DNA of 64,000 bases from Nocardia australiensis (GCF_020733705.1 NZ_JAJFZM010000001.1:1364001-1428000); one strand, 5' to 3'; numbered from the stretch's first letter, positions 1-9,049 are shown. Translations and numbers: made by a program. Notes: a model not told the origin generated them from the sequence alone.

Positions 1-1758
1 GAGTTCCGATACCGTCGCGACGGCGAGCGCGAGGCGGCCGGCACTATCGGCGAGCACATCATCGAACAACGACCGGTAGGCCGAATCCGGTTGATACTCG
101 ATCGGCAGCGACTCCGCGTAATGTGCCGCCCCGGCCTGAATTCGCCGCTCGCGTTCCGCGATGTCGGCCTCCAGGTCGATATCGGAGAGATCCTTCAGCA
201 GCCAGGAAACCTCCTCGGCCGCATACGATCCGAACTCAGGACCATGCAGCGGCCAGGGCAGCTCCGGTGCCGCCACCGATTGCGTTCCAACGGCCACCGT
301 CTTCGACTCACGACCGGGTTTCGTTTCCGCACGCTGACCGGATTCGACGCGGTCGGCGCGCAGCAGACGCGGATCAGCACCCGGCACAACAGCGACCATC
401 ACATCGGCACCGGACGCGGTCAATACGTCGACCAGCCCACCATCCGCGACGAGCGCCGTCGTGTCCGCGGGCGAATCGATAACGACAAGCAGGACCGGAT
501 CATCTTCGAAGGGATCCTCCGGTAGTGCCGCGACGTCGTTGCCGATACCACTGAATCGATCGGGCGACGGCAGCGCACGCGCACCGGAAAACTCCTCGGC
601 CCAGTGCGCGTTATACAGGTAGCGCGGCTGCTGCTGACCGACTTCCGGTGCGAGAAAACGGAATCCACGACGCAGCGGATACCCGGGATGATCCAGCACA
701 TAGGCCGGTGAGCGGGTGGTGGTTTGATAACGCGTCGGAATGCCTGAATCGGCGAGTGCCGCCGCCATCCGCAATGGCAGATACATCAGCTCCTCGTGCG
801 CGAGCACGATAACGGGCCGACCGGGGAAGTCTGTGCGCAGCCACGACCGCACCGACTCGGTCGCCGCGGTGACGGCGGTATCGAATGCCGCGGTATCCGA
901 GCGCAGGGTCCCGTGACGTCCGCCCTCCGGCACCGAAGCGGGCCAAGGTAATTCGACGCGAGTACACGAACCCGGTCGTGCGGCGATCGGATTGAGTGCT
1001 GGTTCGGGCAGCTCGGCGACCGCGTCCACCAGACCGGCAGGCAGCTCGGTCCGGCCCGAGGCCAGGCACACGGTGTCGATGCTCGCCCCGATCTGCCCTG
1101 CCGCCGCGGCGAAGGCGACGCGATCGGCATCGGAGCGCATATCCACCAGGGATGCCAGCACGTAGTGGGGTCGCGGCGCGAACGCGTGCAACGCACGGAT
1201 GGCATCCAATGCCGTCGCGCCGGTGGATATTTCATCGTCGACCAGGACCAGTGGCAGCTCGTTGGCGAAAATCTCGGCGGGCATGGGTTGCAGCTGGTGC
1301 GAGGTGGCGTGCGAATGGCCCTCCTCGAATCCGGTGAGCGTCCGCGCCCGCGCGACGGCTCGGCGGGTCGAATGCAGATAGCAGCCCGCATCGATTCGCG
1401 CCGCGACACAATGGCCGAGTCCCGTCGCGGTTTCAGCGAATCCGAGTACCACCGCGTCCCGCTCGCCGAGCACCCCGCGCACCAGGTCACCGAGCCGGTT
1501 GCCGCCATCGAGCACAACCCGGGGGTCGGTCGGCACATGTTTGCCGAGCACCGTGGAGACCAACAGGTGCGCGCGGCGCGGATTGCGCCGCAGCCCCGGC
1601 TGAATCAGCGATGCGATCGTCAGTTCGGCGGGCAGCGCACTGGTCGGCGCGCCGGAATCATCCGAGCCGTGGGCGGCACCATGAAACAGCTCTAATCCGA
1701 GAGTTCTTGTTGCCCAAGGGATCACACTGTCGGACTGTTCGGTCAACGCATCGCTCAT
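1..1758 (-). CDS. Phosphoribosyltransferase with TRSP domain, Ter stress island (partial, 3' end outside window)
   Basis: The frame is open from an ATG at 1756-1758 to the window edge (586 codons without a stop), so the C-terminus is missing. The N-terminal half is a type I phosphoribosyltransferase: residues 173-182 (VDDEISTGAT) form the PRPP-binding loop. A second domain carries the TTRSP motif at about residues 347-351 that names the TRSP family. In other actinobacteria PRTase-TRSP proteins sit in tellurium-resistance islands and are thought to make a nucleoside-like metabolite; the reaction is not established. It lies 46 bp downstream of the HpcH/HpaI-like gene on the same strand, so it is probably the third gene of a leftward operon. 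The family assignment is strong; the substrate is unknown. Confidence 0.85.
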   Translation of the reverse strand, partial: MSDALTEQSDSVIPWATRTLGLELFHGAAHGSDDSGAPTSALPAELTIASLIQPGLRRNPRRAHLLVSTVLGKHVPTDPRVVLDGGNRLGDLVRGVLGERDAVVLGFAETATGLGHCVAARIDAGCYLHSTRRAVARARTLTGFEEGHSHATSHQLQPMPAEIFANELPLVLVDDEISTGATALDAIRALHAFAPRPHYVLASLVDMRSDADRVAFAAAAGQIGASIDTVCLASGRTELPAGLVDAVAELPEPALNPIAARPGSCTRVELPWPASVPEGGRHGTLRSDTAAFDTAVTAATESVRSWLRTDFPGRPVIVLAHEELMYLPLRMAAALADSGIPTRYQTTTRSPAYVLDHPGYPLRRGFRFLAPEVGQQQPRYLYNAHWAEEFSGARALPSPDRFSGIGNDVAALPEDPFEDDPVLLVVIDSPADTTALVADGGLVDVLTASGADVMVAVVPGADPRLLRADRVESGQRAETKPGRESKTVAVGTQSVAAPELPWPLHGPEFGSYAAEEVSWLLKDLSDIDLEADIAERERRIQAGAAHYAESLPIEYQPDSAYRSLFDDVLADSAGRLALAVATVSEL

Positions 1759-1804
1759 GTTCGCGTGCCGTCGATACCATCGCGCCGATACCCGATTCGC
1801 TCGC

Positions 1805-3016
1805 TCACATCATCACCAAAGCGCTCAGCAGATCCACGAATGACACACCCTTTTTGGCCACACCGAACACCCGTGCCCGCAGCAGCGTCTGCCGCGCCCA
1901 ACTGCGGTGCGGCCGCATCTCGTTCATCTTGTTGCGATATTCCGACGCCGCCACGCCACCCACATCGACCTGCAGGATATTCAGTGCGTCCGAATACTCC
2001 TCGTGCGTCACCACCGAAAGTGCGTGCACCACAGCAACATGCGAAGGATGGATCACCGTTTTGCCCTGAATGCCATTGGCCCGGTCCAGCGTGATCTCCC
2101 GCAGCAAACCGTCCAGATCCCGGCTCACCAAATACTGCCGGAACGGCACCGCGTCGGATTCGGCGAACGGCGCGGTGCGCAGCAACGGCCGGAACATTCG
2201 CTCGTGGTCGGCGAAGTACTCCCACACCGGCCCGGTGATCACGAAGCCCGTACCGTCCGCGCGCCCTAGGTAATTCACGATGTCGGCAATTACGTCCGCG
2301 ACCACCCGAACGTCATAGATCGTCAAATCACGGTCGCGCCGGATACCGAAGGTCGAGCACATATCGGTCGCGCCGACCCGCACCGCGAGCACCCGCTCCC
2401 GATGCTCGGCAAGTAGCGCCGCCATCTGCGTCAGCTCGTGGTCGCGGGTCTGCCGATGCACCAGCGCCGCCGATTCCAGCACCGGCATCCCGTATATCGG
2501 GCGGTCCAGCCGCTCGGCGGCCCGCTCAAGCGCATCCAGATATTTCGGCCCGGTCAGGCTGTCGAATTTCGGGAGGACGAATCCGGTCAGCACCGCGGTC
2601 CCGGAGCCGAGCTGTTCGACGATCTCGCCGATCGCGTCCGCATCACGTACCCGGACAAACAGCAGTGGGTTCGGATCCTGGCTCGCGGCAAGCAGATCCA
2701 GCGTCGCCACCGCCTGCTGTTTGGCGAATTCCAGCTCGTGATCGGCGACGGCGTCCTCGAGATCGATCACCATCGAACACACCCCGCGCTCAGCGCGTTT
2801 GGCGATTGTCATGGCGAGATCGGGCCGGGTCGCGGGCGCGTACAGGGTGGCGCCGAGCGCGACCGCCAGCAATTCACGATCGGCGTGCTCACCGAACGGT
2901 TCCGGTTGCCGATGAAACAACCGTCGCGCCTCCGGTCCGTACAGCTGCCGGAAGTGACACAGCGGCAAGCGCTTCCGCAAGGACACCGGCTGCGGGACGG
3001 CGATGCATGCGGTCAC
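1805..3016 (-). CDS. HpcH/HpaI aldolase / citrate lyase beta-like protein of the Ter island
   Basis: A 403-residue TIM-barrel lyase of the CitE/HpcH type. The segment SMVIDLEDAV (acidic metal/CoA-site region) and the later GIQGKTVIHPSHV are characteristic. The protein is longer than free CitE (about 290) because of an N-terminal extension, as usual for the Ter-associated version. The GTG start at 3014-3016 has an AGGAGGGGG Shine-Dalgarno 5-8 nt upstream. It sits 19 bp after the helical-protein gene and 46 bp before the PRTase-TRSP gene, so the three are probably co-transcribed. The family is known to cleave or form C-C bonds of acyl-CoA or oxo-acids; its substrate in Ter systems is not known. 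Confidence 0.88.
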   Translation of the reverse strand: MTACIAVPQPVSLRKRLPLCHFRQLYGPEARRLFHRQPEPFGEHADRELLAVALGATLYAPATRPDLAMTIAKRAERGVCSMVIDLEDAVADHELEFAKQQAVATLDLLAASQDPNPLLFVRVRDADAIGEIVEQLGSGTAVLTGFVLPKFDSLTGPKYLDALERAAERLDRPIYGMPVLESAALVHRQTRDHELTQMAALLAEHRERVLAVRVGATDMCSTFGIRRDRDLTIYDVRVVADVIADIVNYLGRADGTGFVITGPVWEYFADHERMFRPLLRTAPFAESDAVPFRQYLVSRDLDGLLREITLDRANGIQGKTVIHPSHVAVVHALSVVTHEEYSDALNILQVDVGGVAASEYRNKMNEMRPHRSWARQTLLRARVFGVAKKGVSFVDLLSALVMM

Positions 3017-3035
3017 CGTTGCCCCCTCCTCATGC

Positions 3036-4319
3036 TCATCGTTGTCCTACCTGTTTTCTCATTCGATCCACTACCCCCGCGATGAATTCCGCGACGGAAT
3101 CCAATTCGGTCACATACGCCCAGTAGTCGGGGTGGCGCCCCGACAGGGATTCAGCGATTCGGTCGATCCGATCCACCTGTGCGTCGAGCACAGACCCCCA
3201 TTCGGCGACGAGCCCCCGGCTCACCGCGAGCATTTGTGCGTCTCGCAATCGAAATCGTACGACCTTGGCCTTGTCTTGCGGATTGTCGCGAACCTCACGC
3301 AACATCGTCAGCCGTTTCGCGACAGCGTCGACCTGCGCCTCGGCCGCTGTCAAAAACCCACGCGCGGAAGTAGTCAGATCAAGTGCGGACTCCGGATGGT
3401 TCTGGGCCAATGCCACTCGCGCCCGCACCAGGGCAGCGTCCGCGGCATCCATGGCCTGTCGGCTTTCTCGCTCATTGTTAGCCAAATCCGCGGAACTCGC
3501 GGCATTGAACTCACGCAGCAGTGCCGAGAAGGCCGGCGCCACCCCTTCCGAACGGGTGCGCACTGCCGCCAGCCTGGTGCTCGCGGACCCGATCGCGGTG
3601 GTAGCGGTCTGCTGTCGTGAAGGGGCCTGCGCCAACACTTCCGCCAGTTCCTTGGTCACCGCGTCCAGGCGGTTGGCGGCATCACGCACGGCCGCCGCCG
3701 ACCCGCCGGAACTCGCGGCCTCCAATGTGATAATGGCCTCATCCACCGCGGCGCTGGCCGCACGTACCGAGGGGTACTCGGAGTACTCGGATTCGGCCGC
3801 CTGCCCGCGCACGCCCGCCGCCGTGACCCGCACCTGCCGCGCCAGCTGCGGCACCGTATCGAACACCGCGACGGCGTGCTCGAGCTGCGCCTGATTGCCT
3901 CGATAGAACTCGTCGACGGCGCGGGCCGCATCGCTGAGCTGCCGGACCAGCGCATCAACGCGGGGCTGCCCCTGCGCGATCGCGGTGCCGTCGCGCTCGG
4001 CGGTGTCCAGCTCGTCATTCAAGGTCAGATAGGCCCCGGCCGCGTCATAGCACCGACTGCGAACCGGCTCCCAGCGCGCGGCCATCCGCCGGTCCGGGAA
4101 TACCTGATCGGAAGCGGCCACGGCCGCCTCGGCCGCGCTCTGGCGCCGATCCATATCGAGGAACGCGGAGGTCAGCGTCGGTCGGGCCTGCGCAACCCAT
4201 TCATTGTTCCGGGATGAGCGGAACCATCCACGCCTACGGCCAGCCACGTCCCGATGGTAAGCGGTGGACTCTCTCGCACTCGTCCAAGCGCGGGCTGACT
4301 CCGTCCGGCCGCGCCCCAT
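3036..4319 (-). CDS. Alpha-helical / coiled-coil protein at the head of the leftward Ter operon
   Basis: A 427-residue soluble protein made almost wholly of Ala/Glu/Arg-rich amphipathic helices, with no signal peptide and no recognised catalytic motif. It starts about 19 bp before the HpcH-like gene, so it is the first gene of that operon. The ATG at 4317-4319 is preferred because AGGAAG lies 8 nt upstream and this leaves 134 bp for a divergent promoter against terD. An upstream in-frame ATG at 4413-4415 would add 32 low-complexity residues and leave only 38 bp between divergent starts. Function is unknown; position suggests a structural partner or scaffold for the Ter stress proteins. Confidence 0.75.
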   Translation of the reverse strand: MGRGRTESARAWTSARESTAYHRDVAGRRRGWFRSSRNNEWVAQARPTLTSAFLDMDRRQSAAEAAVAASDQVFPDRRMAARWEPVRSRCYDAAGAYLTLNDELDTAERDGTAIAQGQPRVDALVRQLSDAARAVDEFYRGNQAQLEHAVAVFDTVPQLARQVRVTAAGVRGQAAESEYSEYPSVRAASAAVDEAIITLEAASSGGSAAAVRDAANRLDAVTKELAEVLAQAPSRQQTATTAIGSASTRLAAVRTRSEGVAPAFSALLREFNAASSADLANNERESRQAMDAADAALVRARVALAQNHPESALDLTTSARGFLTAAEAQVDAVAKRLTMLREVRDNPQDKAKVVRFRLRDAQMLAVSRGLVAEWGSVLDAQVDRIDRIAESLSGRHPDYWAYVTELDSVAEFIAGVVDRMRKQVGQR

Positions 4320-4453
4320 CGGGGGATCTTCCTGTTCGCCGGGGCTGACAGCGGTTCCTACGCAAGATCGCCGAAACCTACTACTGTCGTAAGTCGTACC
4401 CGGCGATTCGGACATGCTGGGAACCTCATACGTCTATTGAAAGGGTATTCCGC

Positions 4454-5029
4454 ATGGGTGTCAGTTTGTCCAAGGGCGGCAACGTCTCGCTGACCAAGGC
4501 GGCGCCGAACCTGACCGCTGTCGCGGTCGGCCTGGGGTGGGATATTCGTACCACCACCGGTACCGACTTCGACCTGGACGCGAGCGCCATTGCGACGGGG
4601 GCGGACAAGAAGGTGCTGTCCGACCAGCACTTCGTGTTCTTCAACAACCTCAAGTCGCCCGAAGGTGCGATCGAGCACACCGGTGACAACACCACCGGTG
4701 AAGGCGAGGGCGACGACGAGGTCATCAACGTGGACCTGGCCGCGACGCCGCCGACCATCGAGAGCATCTTCTTCCCGGTCTCGATCTACGACGGGGAGGG
4801 TCGCCAGCAGTCCTTCGGTCAGGTTCGCAACGCCTACATTCGCGTCGTCGACCGCGCCAACGGCACCGAACTCGCCCGCTACGACCTCTCCGAGGACGCC
4901 TCGACCGAGACCGCTATGGTCTTCGGCGAGCTGTACCGCAATGGGGCCGAGTGGAAGTTCCGCGCCATCGGCCAGGGCTACGCCTCCGGCCTGTCCGGTA
5001 TCGCCCGCGATTACGGCGTCAACGTCTGA
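4454..5029 (+). CDS. terD: TerD-family calcium-binding stress protein
   Basis: A 191-residue protein with the canonical N-terminus MGVSLSKGGNVSLTK. Acidic calcium-ligand clusters DFDLDASA (about 36-43) and GDNTTGEGEGDDE (about 77-89) are followed by the conserved SIYD and YDLSEDAS segments. TerD proteins bind calcium and are needed for tellurite, phage or colicin resistance in some bacteria and for developmental or stress functions in actinobacteria. It is transcribed away from the PRTase/lyase operon; a possible Shine-Dalgarno AAGGG lies 8 nt before the ATG. A strong hairpin follows the stop, so it is probably monocistronic. It could equally be named terE or a CABP homologue; the fold is certain, the paralogue name is not. 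Confidence 0.95.
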   Translation: MGVSLSKGGNVSLTKAAPNLTAVAVGLGWDIRTTTGTDFDLDASAIATGADKKVLSDQHFVFFNNLKSPEGAIEHTGDNTTGEGEGDDEVINVDLAATPPTIESIFFPVSIYDGEGRQQSFGQVRNAYIRVVDRANGTELARYDLSEDASTETAMVFGELYRNGAEWKFRAIGQGYASGLSGIARDYGVNV

Positions 5030-5040
5030 GATGACTTACT

Positions 5041-5072
5041 GATCAGGGGGCTCGGCGACGGGCCCCCTGATC
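5041..5072 (+). terminator. Hairpin terminator after terD
   Basis: A perfect 11-bp stem, GATCAGGGGGC (5041-5051) with GCCCCCTGATC (5062-5072), and a 10-nt loop, starting 11 bp after the terD stop. No U-tract follows, as is common in high-GC actinobacteria. Confidence 0.8.
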
Positions 5073-5132
5073 GTGCGGTATCTCTGCGGCCGCGCGTGAT
5101 CAGCGTGCGCGCCACCATTGAACAACCAGCGG

Positions 5133-5150
5133 TTCAGCGTCCACGCTGAA
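5133..5150. promoter_or_regulatory. Palindrome upstream of the DUF475 gene, candidate operator
   Basis: TTCAGCGT-CC-ACGCTGAA is a perfect 8-bp inverted repeat with a 2-bp spacer, about 65 bp before the DUF475 start. It may be a dimeric repressor site or a small mRNA hairpin. No cognate regulator is identified. Confidence 0.4.
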
Positions 5151-5215
5151 ACATAGCTTCACGACCCACATGTGCTCGGACAGACGTCCGGGGCGCCGAA
5201 TAGGAAGGTCCCCGC

Positions 5216-6322
5216 GTGATCCTGCGCATTTACGGCATGTCCTTCGTCGTCACAGTGATCGCACTCATCGTGGCGTTCCTGTACGGCGGACCGACCGCGC
5301 TCGCGCTCGCGGCGATCCTCGGTGTACTCGAGGTGTCGCTGTCATTCGACAACGCGGTCATCAACGCGACCGTGCTGGAACGAATGAACGAGTTCTGGCA
5401 GAAGATCTTCCTCACCGTCGGTGTGCTGATCGCCGTTTTCGGTATGCGGCTGATCTTCCCGCTGGCGATCGTGTGGGTCACCGCGGGCCTGAGTCCGGCC
5501 AAGGCCTTAGATCTGGCGCTCAACCCGCCCGCGGACGGCGCGGCCACCTTCCCGGATGGCAGCAAGAGTTACGAGACGCTGCTCACCGACGCGCACCCGC
5601 AGATCGCGGCGTTCGGTGGCATGTTCCTGCTGATGCTGTTCCTGAACTTCATCTTCGAAGAGCGCGAAATCACCTGGCTGTCCTGGCTGGAACGGCCGCT
5701 GGCCCGGCTCGGCAAGCTCGACATGCTCTCGGTGGTCACCGCGGGCATCGCGCTGATACTGACCGCGGAATTCATCGCGAGCGATGACCAACGTGCCACT
5801 GTCCTGGTCGCGGGCCTGCTCGGCATGATCACCTACATCGCGGTCGATGGACTCGGCTCGATGTTCCACACCGAGGGACACGAAGAGAACTCTGGCGGCC
5901 CATCGGAATTGGCCAAGGCCGCGGGCAAGGCCGGCTTCTTCCTGTTCCTGTACCTCGAGGTGCTCGACGCGTCGTTCTCCTTCGACGGTGTCATCAGTGC
6001 CTTCGCCATCACCTCCGATCCGATCATCATCGCGCTCGGCCTCGGCCTGATCGGTGCCATGTTCGTCCGCTCGATCACGGTGTACCTGGTGCGCAAGGGC
6101 ACGCTGTCGGAGTACGTGTACCTGGAGCATGGCGCGCACTGGGCGATCGGCGCGCTGGCGATCATCCTGTTCATTTCGATCGGCGTGCATATCAACGAAG
6201 TCGTCACCGGCCTCATCGGTGTCGCGTTCATCGGTGCGGCGTTCATTACCAGCATCATTCGCAATCGGCGTACCGATGCCGACGAAGTCGAGAGCGAACG
6301 CGAGCCGACCCCGGTAGGCTGA
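5216..6322 (+). CDS. DUF475 / TerC-superfamily integral membrane protein
   Basis: A 368-residue multipass membrane protein with about nine hydrophobic segments. It carries the two TerC-type intramembrane acidic motifs, EVSLSFDNAV near residue 40 and EVLDASFSFDGVIS near residue 245, which mark the DUF475 branch of the TerC family. TerC proteins are linked to tellurite resistance and metal (manganese) handling at the membrane. The GTG start is preceded by AGGAAGG. It follows terD with its own 186-bp intergenic region and ends at a strong terminator, so it is probably a separate unit. The acidic residues could bind a metal ion; this is inference. Confidence 0.92.
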   Translation: MILRIYGMSFVVTVIALIVAFLYGGPTALALAAILGVLEVSLSFDNAVINATVLERMNEFWQKIFLTVGVLIAVFGMRLIFPLAIVWVTAGLSPAKALDLALNPPADGAATFPDGSKSYETLLTDAHPQIAAFGGMFLLMLFLNFIFEEREITWLSWLERPLARLGKLDMLSVVTAGIALILTAEFIASDDQRATVLVAGLLGMITYIAVDGLGSMFHTEGHEENSGGPSELAKAAGKAGFFLFLYLEVLDASFSFDGVISAFAITSDPIIIALGLGLIGAMFVRSITVYLVRKGTLSEYVYLEHGAHWAIGALAIILFISIGVHINEVVTGLIGVAFIGAAFITSIIRNRRTDADEVESEREPTPVG

Positions 6323-6346
6323 TTTCGGCATACAGCCGAAGACCAG

Positions 6347-6397
6347 AGCGGCAACGGCGGTGCCCCATTGCGGGGCCCGGCCGTTGCCGCTTTCTTT
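6347..6397 (+). terminator. Intrinsic terminator after the DUF475 gene
   Basis: A 12-bp perfect stem AGCGGCAACGGC / GCCGTTGCCGCT encloses a second small GC stem and is followed by TTCTTT, close to a textbook rho-independent terminator. Confidence 0.88.
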
Positions 6398-6417
6398 ACG
6401 AGGGGGATATAGCGCCG

Positions 6418-7038
6418 ATGGCGAACGACAACACTCCCGGCGTCAACCTGTCCAAGGTGACCCTGTCGAAGGCGACACCAACCATCACCCTCACCAAACC
6501 CGGTGACCAGCAAGGGGTTATGCGGGTGAACCTGAATTGGTCGTCGGGGCCGAAAGGGTTCTTCCGCAGGTCCAAGGCCGTCGACCTGGATCTGGGCTGC
6601 CTGTATGAGCTGTCCAATGGCGCCAAGGGCGTGGTACAGGCGGTCGGCGATAATTTCGGCAAATTGAATTCCGAGCCGTATATCCAACTCGACAGTGACG
6701 ACCGCAGCGGCGCCGCGGCGGGCGGCGAGAACATGCACATCAATCTCGCTCGCCCCGAACTGTTCCGGCGCATCCTGATCTTCGCCTTCATCTACGAGGG
6801 CGTGCCGAACTGGGCCGCGGCCGATGGCGTAGTCACCCTGTTCCCGACCTCCGGCCCGCAGATCGAGGTCCGACTCGACTCGCCGGTGAGTGGCGCCCGC
6901 TCGTGCGCCATCGCTCTGTTGCAAAACCAAGGCACCGGTATCACCGTGCAACGAGAAGTGAATTACATCAACGGTTCTCAGCGTGCCATCGATGAGGCCT
7001 ACCGGTGGGGCATGGAATGGCACTCCGCGTGTAAGTAG
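6418..7038 (+). CDS. TerD-domain protein (second Ter paralogue)
   Basis: A 206-residue soluble protein of the TerD/TerA-like family. NLSKVTLSKATPTITL is the TerD N-terminal strand motif and VDLDLGCLYEL the calcium-ligand strand; FAFIYEG and FPTSGPQIEV follow the family pattern. It lacks the dense Asp/Glu clusters of the terD product at 4454, so it resembles the divergent Ter proteins that may partner TerD rather than bind calcium strongly. GAGGGGG precedes the ATG. It is the last gene of the island; no terminator of comparable quality follows. Confidence 0.85.
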   Translation: MANDNTPGVNLSKVTLSKATPTITLTKPGDQQGVMRVNLNWSSGPKGFFRRSKAVDLDLGCLYELSNGAKGVVQAVGDNFGKLNSEPYIQLDSDDRSGAAAGGENMHINLARPELFRRILIFAFIYEGVPNWAAADGVVTLFPTSGPQIEVRLDSPVSGARSCAIALLQNQGTGITVQREVNYINGSQRAIDEAYRWGMEWHSACK

Positions 7039-7113
7039 TTCACCGCACCGCTATCGCTTCGACCGACGGCGCGAGGGGCGGTGCGCCCGCGGGATGCGAC
7101 TCCGCGCGTTGGT

Positions 7114-8508
7114 CTAGGCCACCGGCACCAGGTCGTCGGAATCGAACCGCCGAATCGGTGGCGGTGCGGGCGCTAATCCGCGTGGAACCGCACGGACGAA
7201 AACGAAGAAGAACGCCACCAGCAGCGCCGCCCTGCCCCAGACCCCGAACTCGACCACGCGCTCGATCACATCCACCGAGGCGCCCGAACCGAGCGAATAG
7301 AAGTAGCGGAACACCCCGATACCGATGGCGGCATCGGCAAGCAGATATCCGCCGATCAGCGTCCATGGCACCTCGAGCAACACCAGGAACGGCACCAGCC
7401 ACAGCGTGTATTGCGGCGAATGCACCTTGTGGAACAACAGGAACCCGCACAGCATCGCACCGCTGACACCCACCCACGGGAAGGTGCCGGTCGCGCGAAA
7501 TCGCCTCCAGCCCAACCAGATTGCGAGCGCGAACGCCACCAGTACAAGCGTCGGCGAAGCCACGGTGACCGCGTTCTGAAATGACAACTCGTCGTCGGCA
7601 TTCGGACCGAATATCGGCCGAAGTCCCCAGTACCAAATGGAATTCGTGGTGATATCGGCCTGACGCAACTGCTGGAAAGTGATCGATGCCCGCCAGCCCT
7701 CATATCCGGTCAGCGCGAAAGGCAGGTTCACCGCCACCACCGTGCCGATCGCCGAAGCACCGGTCAGCAGCGCGCCGCGCACATCGAAGCCCGGTTCGTC
7801 GCGCCGGTCGGAGCCACGCCCGGTGCCACCAGTGAGCACATAAGCCATCAGCGGCAACACGAAAATCCCCGGATACAGCTTGAGGCAGAACCCAAGCCCG
7901 AGCAGCACTGCGGCCAGAATTCCCCTGGTACGCAACGAATATCGACTCAGCGCGGTGACCACATACACGGCCGCGACCGCCATGCACACCACCGGCAGTT
8001 CCCAATTGTGGAACCCATACAGCACCAGCGGCGGCCCCGCTGCCCACAGCAGCGCCGCGCGTCCCGCCAGCCGTGCCAGCAGCCACGCGGTCAGCAGTGC
8101 GAACGGCGCGAGCAAGATCGCGGAATGCAACAGGAATTCGGCGTCGTTATCGGCACCGAGCGCGCCTGCCCACATCAAGGCGCCGCTGAGCACCGGATAT
8201 TCGACCGCGCCACCCACCAGCGCCCCGTCTGCGGTGATCCCGCCCGAAATGTAAGGAAATACGTGTTCGTTGATATCGCGACCCAGCCACAGGAATTGAA
8301 TGTCGGAGTAACAGACATCCGAATCCTTGATCACATCGAACGCCGCGCTACGACCGTCCTCGTCGAACGGCGCGCCCGCGCAACGGGCCTTGTTCAGATA
8401 CGCCAGCGCCAGGGTGAGCCCGCACAGCAACACCACCACCGCGCCAAGCGCTGCGGTACGCGTCACGCGGCCGGCGATCCTTTCGCTGGCCGCCGGTCCG
8501 GTCGGCAT
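7114..8508 (-). CDS. GT87-family membrane glycosyltransferase (mannosyltransferase-like)
   Basis: A 464-residue polytopic protein with about ten hydrophobic helices. FLWLGRDINEHVFPYISGG (extracytoplasmic loop with acidic residues) and LGFCLKLYPGIFVLPL match the GT87/DUF2029 polyprenyl-phosphate-dependent transferases. In M. tuberculosis a GT87-like membrane protein (Rv0051) precedes rpsF, so the position is conserved. ATG 8506-8508 is preferred, with AGGGTGG upstream; a TTG at 8557-8559 would add 17 Arg-rich residues. It points away from rpsF. A cell-wall glycan role is likely; acceptor and sugar are unknown. Confidence 0.85.
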   Translation of the reverse strand: MPTGPAASERIAGRVTRTAALGAVVVLLCGLTLALAYLNKARCAGAPFDEDGRSAAFDVIKDSDVCYSDIQFLWLGRDINEHVFPYISGGITADGALVGGAVEYPVLSGALMWAGALGADNDAEFLLHSAILLAPFALLTAWLLARLAGRAALLWAAGPPLVLYGFHNWELPVVCMAVAAVYVVTALSRYSLRTRGILAAVLLGLGFCLKLYPGIFVLPLMAYVLTGGTGRGSDRRDEPGFDVRGALLTGASAIGTVVAVNLPFALTGYEGWRASITFQQLRQADITTNSIWYWGLRPIFGPNADDELSFQNAVTVASPTLVLVAFALAIWLGWRRFRATGTFPWVGVSGAMLCGFLLFHKVHSPQYTLWLVPFLVLLEVPWTLIGGYLLADAAIGIGVFRYFYSLGSGASVDVIERVVEFGVWGRAALLVAFFFVFVRAVPRGLAPAPPPIRRFDSDDLVPVA

Positions 8509-8621
8509 GAGAACCACCCTATGTGGCCGGGCCCGAGCACGCCTCCGTTCCCCCGCCAACGGGGGAGTTTCAGTGCTGACCGGGGGCTCATGTAGCCTTG
8601 TCGGGTTGCTGACGCGACGAC

Positions 8622-8667
8622 CCTCCTGCCACGGAAAGTCCGTGGCCGTTTCCTAGTCCACAGGAGG
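8622..8667 (+). promoter_or_regulatory. rpsF leader: S6:S18-type autoregulatory structure masking the ribosome binding site
   Basis: CCTCCTG (8622-8628) is fully complementary to CAGGAGG (8661-8667), which contains the rpsF Shine-Dalgarno. Inside lies hairpin CCACGG / CCGTGG (8629-8634, 8640-8645), followed at once by an unpaired CCG (8646-8648). A hairpin plus bulged CCG next to a stem hiding the SD is the layout of the known leader bound by the S6:S18 complex in other bacteria. Predicted effect: excess S6:S18 blocks translation of the operon. Confidence 0.72.
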
Positions 8668-8677
8668 TGATTGGTCC

Positions 8678-8965
8678 GTGCGTCATTACGAAGTGATGGT
8701 TATCCTCGATCCAAGCCTGGACGAGCGCACCGTTGGTCCGTCTCTGGAGAACATGCTCAGCGTTGTTCGTACCGAGGGCGGCAAGGTCGACAAGGTCGAC
8801 ATCTGGGGCCGCCGCCGGCTCGCCTACGAGATCGCCAAGCAGGCTGAAGGCATCTACGCGGTGGTCGATCTGACCGCCGAGCCCGCCACCGTGAGCGAAC
8901 TCGACCGCCAGCTGGGCCTCAACGAATCGGTGCTGCGCACCAAGGTTCTGCGCCACGGCAAGTGA
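8678..8965 (+). CDS. rpsF: 30S ribosomal protein S6
   Basis: A 95-residue protein beginning [16 protein letters not shown], with GRRRLAYEI and the strand around [11 protein letters not shown] typical of S6. S6 pairs with S18 on the platform of the small subunit. The GTG start at 8678 follows AGGAGGTGA. It heads the rpsF-ssb-rpsR-rplI operon, whose gaps are 84, 60 and 16 bp. The leader can fold to hide the ribosome binding site, consistent with S6:S18 feedback. Confidence 0.97.
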   Translation: MRHYEVMVILDPSLDERTVGPSLENMLSVVRTEGGKVDKVDIWGRRRLAYEIAKQAEGIYAVVDLTAEPATVSELDRQLGLNESVLRTKVLRHGK

Positions 8966-9049
8966 CCCTCGATCGCGTCGGTGCCTGTCTCTAGGCTCTA
9001 GCGCGATAGCGAGTGCACTGCGGACTGCATACCGAGCAGGAGGAACCAC

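Noticed and set aside
5030..5215. yybP-ykoY manganese riboswitch before the TerC-like gene
   Set aside because: TerC genes often have one, but the conserved loop sequences of that riboswitch are not present here; only a terminator and an 18-bp palindrome are.
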